Assembly (NCBI GenBank): GCA_016210495.1
Contig: JACQUC010000258.1
Location: forward strand, 8,312-72,311
Length of the DNA stretch: 64,000 nt
Direction: 5' to 3'
DNA from: Chloroflexota bacterium
GTDB taxonomy: Bacteria; Chloroflexota; FW602-bin22; JACPRP01
The notes beneath the pieces were generated by a model, which did no database searches, had not been told where the DNA came from, and saw only the letters and a program-made list of their open reading frames with translations. The translations under genes were made by a program, and so were the position numbers. Shown one piece after another: positions 42,412 to 51,860 of this stretch; the stretch's first letter is position 1; each line of letters starts with the position of its first letter.

Positions 42412-45215
42412 AACACTTGCTGCTAGACAACCTCCAGAAGACAACACGTCGATTTCTCGACTGGCTGCGTCAGGGCCAGCAAGGTACGACCCTGCCGTTC
42501 ACTATGATCTTGCTCACGGCGGGGACGCTTCTGGTGCTACCCCTCCTGTCGTACGTGGCGACGGCGTCCGCCGGGTACCGCACCGAGCGAGAGCAAATGA
42601 TGATGCGCTACGCAGCGGAGGCGGCCCTCGATCGCGTCGTCGCCGACCTGCGGCGGGGTGCGGATGGCATAGCCACGACATACACCGTCGATCAACCCCA
42701 TAACGAAGGTCAGTCCTTTCAGACCTTCACCTTCTCGACCACCTACACTCCAACCTCCATTACTCTTAACGGTTACCTGGTCACCGTGACGCTGGCGAAT
42801 CCCACTGCGGCCACTCTTCCCTCGACCAGCCAGCAGTACGTCGACCCAGGCGCGGCGAACGCGGAATTCGCGACCTTGAGCGCCGGCTACGGCTACCTTA
42901 TCCGCTTCTTTCAGGTGACCACTGGCACGCTTCAGGTGAACTGGGCCTACAGCCCATCGGGGAATGCCCGCGTGGGCGTATGGAGGGGCATCCCGGTGGA
43001 CTCCGGCACTGACGCGCCCTACCCGGCGGGCAGGATCGACGGCTGGCCCAACGACCCCGAGCTGACCGAGGCTAACGACAACGGCGCATACGTGCGCACC
43101 GATCCAATTATCGTCACTCCCGGCGTATACACTATCGTCTTCTATAATCAATCAGGAGGCACTAAGACGACGGTGCCCTTCTCCCCCTCGGGCGGCATCG
43201 GCGACACCTGGGTTTACGTCAAGGCCTACCGCGACTACGTCATCTCGGCAACGGCCCAGGATGTCACGGTCAACGCTTTTGTGCGGCAGATTCCGGGTTA
43301 CTCGCAGCCGCCCGAGGGGAGCTGGTCCGTTGCCAACGCCGCGTGGATCGACAACAAGGCCTACGTGTACTCCTGGAAGCCGGACACTACCCCTGTGGCG
43401 ACGAATACCGCCGGCCCGGCGCCTACGCCGACGACCACGCCCACGCCGACGTCGACGAACACGCCGACGTCCACGAGCACGCCGACTAATACGCCGACGA
43501 ATACACCCACCTCGACCCCGACGGATACGCCAACGCCGACGAGCACGCCGACGCCGACATTTACGCCCACACCTACGCCGACGAATACTCCCACACCTAC
43601 GCCGACGAACACGCCCACGGCGACGCCTACGTTCACGCCTACGCCAACGCCGACGCCGACCAGCGTAACCCTGGGGGCACAGAAGGATTCGCACGTCCGG
43701 CAGGATTCCGGCAACTCGAACTACGGCACGTCCAGCGATCTGTACGTGCGCTCACGCAGCAGCAACCGCAACCGCCGAACCTTCGTCCAGTTCGATCTGT
43801 CGTCCATTCCATCCGGCTCGACGATAAACTCCGCCACGCTGCGGCTCTATATGAACAGCGCTCCGTCGGCCTCGCGAACCTACGAGGCTCGCAGGGTGAC
43901 CGCGAGTTGGATCGAGAGCGGCGGCGGCAGCATCACCTGGAACAACCAGCCGGGCGAGGCCGGCTCGGCGACCAGCTCGACGGCAACCGGCACGACCTCT
44001 GGCGTGTGGCTAGAGTGGACCGTCACGGGCGACGTGCAGTCGTTCTTCAATGGAACGTACACCAACTACGGATGGCGCGTCCACGACCAGACGGAAAGCT
44101 CGTCGACGGATCGCCTGGCGAACTTCCGGGCGCGGGAGTACTCGGGCACAACCTACGACCCGCAATTGGTGGTCAATTACACGCCGCCGCCGCCCACAGC
44201 CACGCCGACTCCCACGTCGACGAACACGCCGACGGCGACCGCAACCGCCACGGCCACACCGACCAACACGGCGACGCCGACGCCAACGGCCACGCCCACG
44301 AACACGGCGACGCCGACCGCGACCCCCACGGCGACGCCGACGCAGGGGCCATCCAGGTTCGTGTCCGGCAGCTACGTGGGCAACGGCACGGATAGCCGAG
44401 CGATTACTGGCCTGGGCTTCCAGCCGGATGTGGTTATCGTCAAGGGCGACAACTCGCAGGTAGCCGTCGCTCGCACCTCGACTATGTCCGGCGACAGCAC
44501 CAAGCCCCTGGTCGGCAGTACGGGTCTGACCACCAACAGGATCGAGTCGCTCAACGCCGATGGCTTCACCATTGGCACACACGCCACCACCAACGGCAAC
44601 GGCGTGAGCTATTACTGGATGGCATTCAAGGCCGGCGACGACCTTAAGCTAGGCTCCTATACGGGCAACGGAACCAGCCAGTCTATCAGCGGTCTCGGGT
44701 TCTCACCGGCATACGTGGTCGTGATGTCGGCGTCGAGCGACGAGGCCGTGCACCGGTCCACTTCCATGCCCAGCACTTTCTTCTTCAACGGCGACTCCGG
44801 CGGCTCGAATCGGATTACGTCGCTCGACGCCAATGGCTTCAGCGTCGGGGACAGCTCGCGCGTGAACGACTCCGGCACTACGTACTATTACATCGCTTGG
44901 AAGGCCGTGGCCGGCAAGATGAGCGTTGGCTCGTACGTCGGCAACGGCACGGACAATCGGTCGATCACCGGCCTTGGCTTCCAGCCCGGCTACATTATCA
45001 TCCGACCCAATGGAGATGCGGACCAGAAAGATGCCGTGCACAAGTCCGCCTCCACGGGGTCGAGCACAGACACCACCATGGATTTCCGGGCTTCCGGGAA
45101 CGACACGAACGAAATTCAGGCGCTTCAGGCGGATGGTTTTCAGGTGGGGAGCGACGTGCAGGTGAACGAGAGCGGCATCTCCTTCTTCTGGATAGCCTTC
45201 GTGACGGCGCCCTAG
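42408..45215 (+). CDS. PilX/GspK-like minor pilin with tip-adhesin modules
   Basis: A 935-residue protein. The N-terminus has a leader ending RQGQQG and a hydrophobic helix [20 protein letters not shown] without Glu at +5, as in PilX/GspK. Residues about 80-320 are a pilin/beta domain. A Thr-Pro linker (about 325-418) follows, then a DNRLRE-like beta domain ([20 protein letters not shown] ... [14 protein letters not shown]), a second Thr-Pro linker (594-645), and three repeats of about 95 residues starting [39 protein letters not shown] and [20 protein letters not shown]. It looks like a pilus-tip adhesin. Its end overlaps the convergent gene by four bases. Confidence 0.82.
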   Translation: MKHLLLDNLQKTTRRFLDWLRQGQQGTTLPFTMILLTAGTLLVLPLLSYVATASAGYRTEREQMMMRYAAEAALDRVVADLRRGADGIATTYTVDQPHNEGQSFQTFTFSTTYTPTSITLNGYLVTVTLANPTAATLPSTSQQYVDPGAANAEFATLSAGYGYLIRFFQVTTGTLQVNWAYSPSGNARVGVWRGIPVDSGTDAPYPAGRIDGWPNDPELTEANDNGAYVRTDPIIVTPGVYTIVFYNQSGGTKTTVPFSPSGGIGDTWVYVKAYRDYVISATAQDVTVNAFVRQIPGYSQPPEGSWSVANAAWIDNKAYVYSWKPDTTPVATNTAGPAPTPTTTPTPTSTNTPTSTSTPTNTPTNTPTSTPTDTPTPTSTPTPTFTPTPTPTNTPTPTPTNTPTATPTFTPTPTPTPTSVTLGAQKDSHVRQDSGNSNYGTSSDLYVRSRSSNRNRRTFVQFDLSSIPSGSTINSATLRLYMNSAPSASRTYEARRVTASWIESGGGSITWNNQPGEAGSATSSTATGTTSGVWLEWTVTGDVQSFFNGTYTNYGWRVHDQTESSSTDRLANFRAREYSGTTYDPQLVVNYTPPPPTATPTPTSTNTPTATATATATPTNTATPTPTATPTNTATPTATPTATPTQGPSRFVSGSYVGNGTDSRAITGLGFQPDVVIVKGDNSQVAVARTSTMSGDSTKPLVGSTGLTTNRIESLNADGFTIGTHATTNGNGVSYYWMAFKAGDDLKLGSYTGNGTSQSISGLGFSPAYVVVMSASSDEAVHRSTSMPSTFFFNGDSGGSNRITSLDANGFSVGDSSRVNDSGTTYYYIAWKAVAGKMSVGSYVGNGTDNRSITGLGFQPGYIIIRPNGDADQKDAVHKSASTGSSTDTTMDFRASGNDTNEIQALQADGFQVGSDVQVNESGISFFWIAFVTAP

Positions 45216-46519
45216 AAATCCTTCGCGAACCCCAGGCTCTCCATAAAGGCGTCGACGCGGGCGAGCACCCTGGACTCGTCCACTTCCCGGTAATCGGCCA
45301 TGTTGCCCTCGTAGGTCATCACCGGGATACCGGCCTTCATCAGAGCAAGTCGGTTCTCGGCGATGCCCAGGCCGGAGCTTTCGCAGCCGCGATTGTAATG
45401 GATGATGACGCCGTTGGCGGACCACTCCTTGACCATGCGGATCATGAGCTCGTTCTTGTGCTCGAAATCGTAGAAGTGCTGCCAGTCGGGCCTCTTGAGA
45501 GCCCAATCGGCGTAGACGCGCAGCGCCTCGTCCCTCGTCTTCATCTCGACGCCGAGCTCCTTCGGCGTCCTTGCGGCACCCAGCGTTCCGTCGGGCTGAT
45601 CTTCCCAGATGCCCAATAGACCGTAGGTGTAGATTGAGCCAACGGAAACGGCGCCATATCGCTCGAGATAGCGGAACAGCTTGAGGAAGCTCCAGGGAGG
45701 AATGCAGTCGCTGATCAGCCGACATCTCTCGTTCGGTATGGCGGCGATCCTGTCGGCAACCCTTTCCTCGACCTCTTCGAGGAGCTCGTCGTAGAAGTCC
45801 ACGACGAACTGCGCGTGCTTGTCTAGTCCCGCCAAGATGTAAAGCGAGTACATCGATTTCTCGTCGAGGGGGGCAGGGATGGCCTTGTTCAAGGCACAGA
45901 TTCTCGCCCACGTGGCGGTAATGTGGCATTCGTTGTGCACGGCCTGAATGAGCTTCTCGTCGTCGAACTCCCGGCCGGTCACCTTCTGCAGCCACTCGAT
46001 GGCCTCGTGCATCTGCGCGACCAGATAGTTGATCCGGTTCTCGGTCATCTGGGTGGCCGGCCCAACGGCGGCATCGATGCAGAAGAAAGGCACGCCCTTG
46101 TACTCCGCGACGTGCTGCAGCCACTTGGAGTGGGTGGAGCTCATCTGAGTCTGAAACAGAAAGTCGGGCCTGGGGTCCTTGCGTCCCCCGACGTACTCGT
46201 CGAGGTACATCGCGCCGAAGTAGATGCGCAGATAAGAACAGAGGTCTCGCGCCCAGCCCTTCGCCTCAGTTGCCTCCATGCAACGGAGGGCGAAGCCAGA
46301 GTCGAAGGCAATGCTGGCGGCATACGGTTCGGTCGTAAGGTTCGCCAGGTCGTCTCCAAGCCCCGCCGTCAGAGCTTCGAAGCTCCACGCGGTTCCGGCC
46401 CACCGTATTCCCTGTTGCTCGGCGTACCGCTTATAATAATACTCCTTTAACTCCTTTGCTTTTCCCCAGCATCGGATGGGTCTGGTTTCATATCGAGCCT
46501 TGGTCGTTTGGACCACCAT
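45212..46519 (-). CDS. Benzoyl-CoA-reductase/2-hydroxyacyl-CoA-dehydratase family subunit (BcrB/BzdO-like)
   Basis: A 435-residue protein of the HgdB/BcrB family, matching BcrB/BzdO length. Conserved Cys residues are seen in DSGFALRCMEA, ISDCIPPWSF and YNRGCESSGLG; two such subunits normally hold a [4Fe-4S] cluster each or share it. The segment AIEWLQKVTGREFDDEKLIQ is characteristic. I chose the ATG at 46519, three bases after AGGAGG; an ATG at 46540 lies before that RBS. The partner subunit and the activator ATPase are not in the window, so function alone is unclear. Confidence 0.78.
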   Translation of the reverse strand: MVVQTTKARYETRPIRCWGKAKELKEYYYKRYAEQQGIRWAGTAWSFEALTAGLGDDLANLTTEPYAASIAFDSGFALRCMEATEAKGWARDLCSYLRIYFGAMYLDEYVGGRKDPRPDFLFQTQMSSTHSKWLQHVAEYKGVPFFCIDAAVGPATQMTENRINYLVAQMHEAIEWLQKVTGREFDDEKLIQAVHNECHITATWARICALNKAIPAPLDEKSMYSLYILAGLDKHAQFVVDFYDELLEEVEERVADRIAAIPNERCRLISDCIPPWSFLKLFRYLERYGAVSVGSIYTYGLLGIWEDQPDGTLGAARTPKELGVEMKTRDEALRVYADWALKRPDWQHFYDFEHKNELMIRMVKEWSANGVIIHYNRGCESSGLGIAENRLALMKAGIPVMTYEGNMADYREVDESRVLARVDAFMESLGFAKDF

Positions 46520-46710
46520 TGTCCTCCTGTTGTCGATCATGGCATTATTCCGTTGGCATTACCTTTGGGAACAGCACGTTTGTCACGTGGATGCCGAAGG
46601 CAGTCTGGTGGATGGTCACCTACGCTACAATACCATAGGGTCAGGGCCGTGTCAATATTCGGGTGATCGATCATGCGCTGGAGATGAAACGCACAAGCCC
46701 CAGCCTGCCC

Positions 46711-48633
46711 TTACGGAACGGTGAAGGTCGCGCTGAGGCGTAGGTCGGAGGACAGCGGGCCTTGATAGGTGAGGGTGTTTCCGGTGCCCTTGAAGTCGCC
46801 GGGGTCCACCACCAGCGATCCTGGTGGAAGCGAGATCGTGGCCTCGAACGACTCGACGTCGTTGCCGGCCTGTTTTTGGACGATGAGCTCGTAGCGAGTC
46901 TTGCCCTGCTCAGTCCATAGCTTCAGCGGCTGTCGATAGCGAAGCTTCACGTTTCTGAGATTCCCGGGATACACCTTCACCAGATTGCCGAAGACGGTCT
47001 TGCCCATTTCGTGGAAGGTGTCGAGGGGCTCGTCCGTGCCGTATTCGGCCAGCAGCTCGCTTCCCGGCGGAACGTACACCCTCAGGTAGTTTGCGTAGTA
47101 CCCACGCTTAATAGTTCCCATAAACAGAGGGCCCTTGCGAGTGTAATAGTCGTAGACTATCTCCAGCTCGCTGACGGTTTCGCCGGTGGCGCTGATGGAT
47201 GCCGTGTAGCTGATGCGCGGCTTGACATAAAGGTTGTCCTTGGCGGCGCTGAGGTTCATGTCGACCACCCAGAGGTAATCACCCGTGGCCGACTTCATCT
47301 CGCCGGCCAAACCATGCGATTCCACCAGCGCTTGCAGCTCGGGCCGATCGAAGTAGACCTGCACGGCCTTGCTCGTGAAGCTCTCTTGCAGGGAAAGTCC
47401 CATATTGAGCAAGCCCAAGCCGTCGAGGCCGTTCAACCGCTCCATTATGGCCTTAAGCACCAGGGATGTAAACAGCTTGCGGTTGCCTTCCAGCCTCCCG
47501 CCAACCCGCTCGTAGATCTGCCAACCCGGGAAGTTGGTCTGGTAGTAGCGGATTCGCTCGAGCACGTTCGCGTGGTCGACCGTTTCGCCGTACTCGGTAA
47601 TCGTGATCGGGCCGACGACCTTCATCAGGGGTTGCACGACATGGCTGTCGATGCCGATGACCCCGTCAACGCGGTCGGCCACCCCTTCGGCAACCGCGAA
47701 CCAGGCGGCCTGTTTGGCGGAGCGGTCGAAGTCGGGCCAGATATTGGCGTCGCGCAAGCCCCAGAACGTCGCTTCCGGAAAATAGCGGGCGAACATGCCA
47801 ACCGTTGGTAATGCTTTTCCTGAATAGTAATAGGGCCAGTCCACGAGATAGGCGTCGTTGAAGGCGACCTCGGTCATAGCGCCATCGCGAAACCTGACGA
47901 TGCCGTAGTTGCCGATGAACCCCCCGGTCGGTCTCAGCTCGCCCGCGTCCTGTACCAGGATAAGGTACGTTTGCTCGCCGTCTTGGCCCAGCGCCTGGGG
48001 CAGGATCTTGAGCGCATCCTTGCCACTTCGCAGCAGGCCGCGGAAAGTGGTGAGTTGCGTCTTGATCTCCGTAAGGGGTTTGGCGAGCCCAGGATGGAGG
48101 CCATCTTCGGAGAGGTCCTTGATCTCCTCTTGCGCCCTCTCCACGAGGGTAAGTGCGCTGGACAGCCTGGCGGCGGCCGAGGGTGCTGCTGAAATCGCGA
48201 CCTGCCGCACCTTCGCGCCGTCGGCCCCCTCATTCGCCGGGACGAGCAGCTCGAAGACCGACAGGGAATCGTAAGCAGCCTCGCCGACATGGCTCGCCGC
48301 GCGCGCCAGCTTCCTCGCCGCTCGGGCCTGGTTGCCGACCCAGGGGATCGCTTCTGCAATGGCGTAGAATGGCGCAAGGGAATCGATGCGGCGGTCGATC
48401 AGCCGTAATTCGTCACGCGCGCCCGCTAAGCTGGACCTGAGGCTTTCGAGACGAGGCGCGTTCTTGCCTGGCTGTGCGCCTTGAAGTTGGCTTTGGGCTT
48501 GTCGCAAATGCGCTTCGGCCGCGGCTGCGTGCGCTCGCAACTCCGTGAGCTGGCGGTAGGCTTGCTGTCCTCCCACACCGACGCTTACGGCAAACACCGC
48601 GACGAGGGCCAGCGGTAGCAGGTTTCCTTTCAA
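46711..48633 (-). CDS. DUF4012 protein, membrane-anchored
   Basis: A 640-residue protein with an N-terminal signal-anchor (LLPLALVAVFAVSVGVGG), a helical coiled region (about 25-200) and a large extracytoplasmic domain typical of DUF4012 (DAGELRPTGGFIGNYGIV, NDAYLVDWPYYY, VVGPITITEYGETV). DUF4012 is common in monoderm bacteria with surface polymers and resembles LytR-CpsA-Psr context proteins; the biochemical role is unknown. Confidence 0.75.
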   Translation of the reverse strand: MKGNLLPLALVAVFAVSVGVGGQQAYRQLTELRAHAAAAEAHLRQAQSQLQGAQPGKNAPRLESLRSSLAGARDELRLIDRRIDSLAPFYAIAEAIPWVGNQARAARKLARAASHVGEAAYDSLSVFELLVPANEGADGAKVRQVAISAAPSAAARLSSALTLVERAQEEIKDLSEDGLHPGLAKPLTEIKTQLTTFRGLLRSGKDALKILPQALGQDGEQTYLILVQDAGELRPTGGFIGNYGIVRFRDGAMTEVAFNDAYLVDWPYYYSGKALPTVGMFARYFPEATFWGLRDANIWPDFDRSAKQAAWFAVAEGVADRVDGVIGIDSHVVQPLMKVVGPITITEYGETVDHANVLERIRYYQTNFPGWQIYERVGGRLEGNRKLFTSLVLKAIMERLNGLDGLGLLNMGLSLQESFTSKAVQVYFDRPELQALVESHGLAGEMKSATGDYLWVVDMNLSAAKDNLYVKPRISYTASISATGETVSELEIVYDYYTRKGPLFMGTIKRGYYANYLRVYVPPGSELLAEYGTDEPLDTFHEMGKTVFGNLVKVYPGNLRNVKLRYRQPLKLWTEQGKTRYELIVQKQAGNDVESFEATISLPPGSLVVDPGDFKGTGNTLTYQGPLSSDLRLSATFTVP

Positions 48634-48676
48634 AGGCGTTCCATCCGGAGCAATAGTTCGATAGGCAATCTAAACT

Positions 48677-48776
48677 AGCTAGTTTGTGGTGCGAAATAGA
48701 TCAACGTAGGGGCGCGGTCTCCGCGCCCTGGGCTGGGGGCGCGGCCCGATACCCCATTTCGCACCAAAAACTAGCT
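48677..48776. repeat. MITE-like inverted-repeat element
   Basis: Left arm 48677-48697 and right arm 48756-48776 are inverted repeats, 20 of 21 matching (AGCTAGTTTGTGGTGCGAAA on the left). Between them is a GTAGGGGCGCGG hairpin unit. One flank (ATTTCGCACC) recurs near 32052. It looks like a small non-coding mobile element. Confidence 0.6.
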
Positions 48777-48807
48777 AGGGAAGTGATACAGCATGCCCAA
48801 AACAAAG

Positions 48808-50847
48808 TCAATAGAAGCCAGTTCTAACCTCTACCATGTGCAGGACGACATCCTCGTCCACGGCTTCCACACGGAGATCCGCTCCTCCGGTCATCCGACC
48901 GCCAAAGTAGGCGTTCGGCACGTCGAAAACGGCAGTGGCCCAGTTGCCTGTATCCCGTTTTGCCACGCGACCCGCGAGGGCGTTGTTGCTGTCGTAGTCA
49001 TCGTACAGCAGATCGAACCGCCCCAGGCCTGCGTCCAGGTAGGTTACCGAAATGCGAGCAGGGATGCCGCCGCGCGAGGTGTTGAACCTCGCTTGCGTGG
49101 CCGGCCCAGCGTAGTCGTCGTCAACGTTCAAATAGAAAGCCCTCTTGCCGCTGGCCACGTCCGTGCGGCGCGCGAACTTCCCCTCCTTGCCTCCCACGTT
49201 CCAGAGCCCAACCGTCGTTCCCTCCGGATCGAGCTGCGTCAGCCACTCGCCGTAATTGCTGTAGGTGGTTATGATCCTGGTCAGCCGGCCAGACGGAGTG
49301 TCGGAGGTGACCGCGTATTCACCGTCCCTCTGTGGCTGCCACAACTCGCCGCTTTCCTTGCGGAACGCTACCCACACACCAGGGGTGTCGCGCGAAGTCC
49401 TGCCGGCATACTCGTTGAAAAAGTGGTATGATGGCGCCAGATTGGCGTTGCGACTTTGCTCGCGATAGACCCCCAGATAGTCGGCGCGTTTGTCCAGCGC
49501 CATCAGCACCTGCCAGTATGACTTCGCCTCGTCCGTGTACGTCTCGCCGCTTTCCGCCCAGAGCCTGCGTCTCTCAGGTACGCCGACGGCGTCTTGCACG
49601 TAATCTCTGACCCACGACCATCTCTCGTAATAGCCCTCGAAGCCCGGGAGGGCGAAGTATGGTGTATCGGGCTCGGCGGCCAGGTAGTGGGCCGCCATGT
49701 GCATACCCTGGCGAAAAGCGTCGTCGGCCACTCGACGCGTGTGCTCGGGCCCCCCGCGCGGATGTGCGGCCCCGCTGTAGAACACCGGCGTCTGCCTGAA
49801 GTACTTCATATAGAGTCCGTTCAGTAGGCTGATGTAGGTCTCCCACGCCCTCGGCGTTACGCCCCATTCCACCATCACCTGTCCCATCGGCTTTCCATGG
49901 TCGGTAAGTTGAGTGTCACGGTCCCAAGGATAGGGATAGCCTTCGCCGTAGATGCCCCCGCCCACGAACACGCCCTCAAGTCGCGGGTCGCCGTCGTAAT
50001 CCTGGGCAAAAGCCCTGACTGTCCGCTCAAGCGCGTCCAAATAGCGCGTCGGCCCCACCACGTTGCCCTGGGCATCGATGCCGTCTGTCCACAACGGGAA
50101 CTGCCATTGCCTGCCGTCATCGGTGCTGAAAGCTATCTTGGTCACACCATACTGGGTGTAGACCCAGCTAGGCGATTGATCCCCGAGGTACTGGCCACTG
50201 GACGTGGGACGCTGGTGCTCACCGTCGTGCAGACCGATGCCAGTGAATATCTTCATTTTCCTGCCATCGGGCCTGGTCTGGCCACCGTTTCCGTTGCGAT
50301 CCCCCGCAACCCGCCTGAAATATCCCTCAAAGGAGTAGGGCGGGGGCTTCACGGCTGGGTCGGTATACCCCCAGCCCATCAGGTCGGTGTCACGCCACTT
50401 GAAACCCAGCTCGGCGCCCTTGAGGAAACTGTAGACGCCCGGATCTTCGAATCCGTAGTCTTCGAAGGCGTATACCCCGGGCTCATAAACTGGGATCTGT
50501 CCCCGTCCGACCAGCGGCCCGGTGCCAACGCCCAGCATCGGGAAGAAGATGGACGCGGAGGTGCCGGTCGGCAAAATGGCCGGAGGCGACTGATCTGCGG
50601 TCCTGCCGCCGGTTTCCTCTGTCTCGAAGCCGACCACTTCGGGACCGTCCGCGCCCGGCAACTCGGGGCTCGGCAGACCTGTCGAGGGGTAGGGTGTCAC
50701 CTCCGTCGTGGCGATGGCGATGTAGAAGCACGCCGGCGCGGCCAGAGCGAGCAGCGGTAGTAAGCAATCTCCGGCAATCAGACCGAACACGCCATACGAC
50801 GCCCTTCGCAACCTGTGTGGATTAGGCACCGATTTCCCCACTGGCAC
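48808..50847 (-). CDS. Secreted glycoside-hydrolase-like protein
   Basis: A 679-residue exported protein: signal/anchor segment (about 24-47), a Pro/Thr/Gly-rich spacer, then a TIM-barrel-like region with LEGVFVGGGIYGEGYPY and RLWAESGETYTDEA, where the Glu residues could be a clan-A glycosidase acid/base and nucleophile. A C-terminal beta domain (ARISVTYLDAGLGRFDLLYDDYD) looks carbohydrate-binding. I could not place it in a named family, so the enzyme call is an inference from layout. Confidence 0.5.
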   Translation of the reverse strand: MPVGKSVPNPHRLRRASYGVFGLIAGDCLLPLLALAAPACFYIAIATTEVTPYPSTGLPSPELPGADGPEVVGFETEETGGRTADQSPPAILPTGTSASIFFPMLGVGTGPLVGRGQIPVYEPGVYAFEDYGFEDPGVYSFLKGAELGFKWRDTDLMGWGYTDPAVKPPPYSFEGYFRRVAGDRNGNGGQTRPDGRKMKIFTGIGLHDGEHQRPTSSGQYLGDQSPSWVYTQYGVTKIAFSTDDGRQWQFPLWTDGIDAQGNVVGPTRYLDALERTVRAFAQDYDGDPRLEGVFVGGGIYGEGYPYPWDRDTQLTDHGKPMGQVMVEWGVTPRAWETYISLLNGLYMKYFRQTPVFYSGAAHPRGGPEHTRRVADDAFRQGMHMAAHYLAAEPDTPYFALPGFEGYYERWSWVRDYVQDAVGVPERRRLWAESGETYTDEAKSYWQVLMALDKRADYLGVYREQSRNANLAPSYHFFNEYAGRTSRDTPGVWVAFRKESGELWQPQRDGEYAVTSDTPSGRLTRIITTYSNYGEWLTQLDPEGTTVGLWNVGGKEGKFARRTDVASGKRAFYLNVDDDYAGPATQARFNTSRGGIPARISVTYLDAGLGRFDLLYDDYDSNNALAGRVAKRDTGNWATAVFDVPNAYFGGRMTGGADLRVEAVDEDVVLHMVEVRTGFY

Positions 50848-51245
50848 GCATGTGCTATCAAGGCCATTGTAGCACGCGCCCGGCTAGCCGGCAACGATTG
50901 TTGCCATTTTGAAACGGACGCGTAGAAGCAACCTTGCGGCAAATTTATCAGTTGACGGCCTAGCGAGGTTGTGGTAGTATTGCTTAGCAGCAGTCTGCCA
51001 TTCTGGCCGCGAGTTGCTTCGCCTCGATCATTTTGTGCTATCTGATGCGTCCACGGATTTCTGGCCGCGTGGTGAAGGGAGGTGAGGAGCAGGAGTTGTT
51101 GATGGCAGCAGAGAGACCGACCAGCTCTTTGTCGGTGCAAAGTACCTGAATTCGGGGTCGATAGTTCGTCGACGTCTTAGCGACAAAGATGTGGCTAGCT
51201 TGGGTTTTGCACAACCCAAAATCAACGTATGAGTAAAGGGGGATC
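50848..51245. other. Gene-free region with promoter and long leader of the cytochrome gene
   Basis: No gene is supported. A good promoter (50952-50980) leaves a leader of about 260 bases. It contains hairpins GTCGA/TCGAC (51158-51174) and TTGGGTT/AACCCAA (51202-51221). The leader may hold a regulatory RNA, but I recognised no riboswitch class. Confidence 0.5.
50952..50980 (+). promoter_or_regulatory. Sigma-70-type promoter of the LPxTG cytochrome gene
   Basis: TTGACG (50952-50957), 17-base spacer, TAGTAT (50975-50980). Confidence 0.55.
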
Positions 51246-51791
51246 GTGATGAGCATGAGGAATATCTTGATTTGCATCGCGCTGGCCTTGGCGGTGATCG
51301 TCGTCGTGCCAATGATTGCCGGCGCGGCACCCCTCGACCAGCCGGCGATACCGCACACCCTGGAGGGACGCTCGGCCTGCACCAGTTGTCATACGGTAGG
51401 CGGCGCCGGCGCCGGCGCTCCGGGTGGCACGGGTCTGCCTGCCAATCATCAGGGACGCACCGACGCTGTGTGTACGGGCTGCCACCAGGTGGCAGCAGCC
51501 AAGCCCGCCGCACAGCCCACAGCCGCGCCGAAGCCCGCCGCGCAGCCGACGGCGGCACCGAAGCCCGCCGCGCAGCCAACAGCCGCGCCGAAGCCTGCTG
51601 CACAGCCGACGGCGGCTCCAAAGCCCGCTGCACAACCCACAGCCGCTCCAAAGCCGGCTGCTGCGCCGACGCCACCGGCCGCCGCTCTGCCCAGAACTGG
51701 CGAGGGACCGTCGACCGGCCTGCTGATCCTGGTCGCGATGGTGCTCGTGGCCATTGGCTGGGGCATCAGGAAGCTTGTCGCGTCACGTTAG
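51246..51791 (+). CDS. LPxTG-anchored di-heme c-type cytochrome
   Basis: A 181-residue exported protein. Signal peptide to about residue 27; two heme-binding motifs, CTSCH (45-49) and CTGCH (76-80); a stalk of tandem KPAAQPTAAP decapeptides (about 86-140); then LPRTGE (148-153), a hydrophobic segment (158-174) and a basic tail (RK...R), the layout of a sortase sorting signal. The heme head would be displayed at the cell surface on a Pro-rich stalk. GTG 51246 or ATG 51249 follow GGGGGA. Spacing of the heme motifs is short, so it is a small electron-transfer cytochrome. Confidence 0.8.
   Translation: MMSMRNILICIALALAVIVVVPMIAGAAPLDQPAIPHTLEGRSACTSCHTVGGAGAGAPGGTGLPANHQGRTDAVCTGCHQVAAAKPAAQPTAAPKPAAQPTAAPKPAAQPTAAPKPAAQPTAAPKPAAQPTAAPKPAAAPTPPAAALPRTGEGPSTGLLILVAMVLVAIGWGIRKLVASR
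51506..51662 (+). repeat. In-gene 30-bp tandem repeat
   Basis: Five tandem units of 30 bases encode KPAAQPTAAP, varying mostly at third positions. They form the Pro/Ala stalk of the LPxTG cytochrome. Confidence 0.85.
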
Positions 51792-51820
51792 CCAGGCTTA
51801 GAACACCGGATCTTTGACTC

Positions 51821-51852
51821 AGTAGGTGGGGAAACCCACCTACTTTCGTTTT
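51821..51852 (+). terminator. Intrinsic terminator after the cytochrome gene
   Basis: AGTAGGTGGG and CCCACCTACT form a perfect 10-bp stem with a GAAA loop, followed by TTCGTTTT. It is 29 bases after the cytochrome stop and lies between the convergent cytochrome and paaX genes. Confidence 0.85.
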
Positions 51853-51860
51853 GAACAGCT

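Noticed and set aside
43440..43660. Short regularly spaced repeats suggesting a CRISPR array
   Set aside because: They are coding Thr-Pro codon repeats without spacers; the 30-bp units at 51506-51662 are likewise coding.
43152..43714. Minus-strand frames rich in Arg or Val-Gly over the Thr-Pro region
   Set aside because: Shadows of the repetitive ACGCCGACG-type codons of the adhesin gene; no independent support.
44703..46124. 473-codon minus-strand frame spanning the adhesin end and the reductase subunit
   Set aside because: Overlaps two well-supported genes in another frame and resembles no family.
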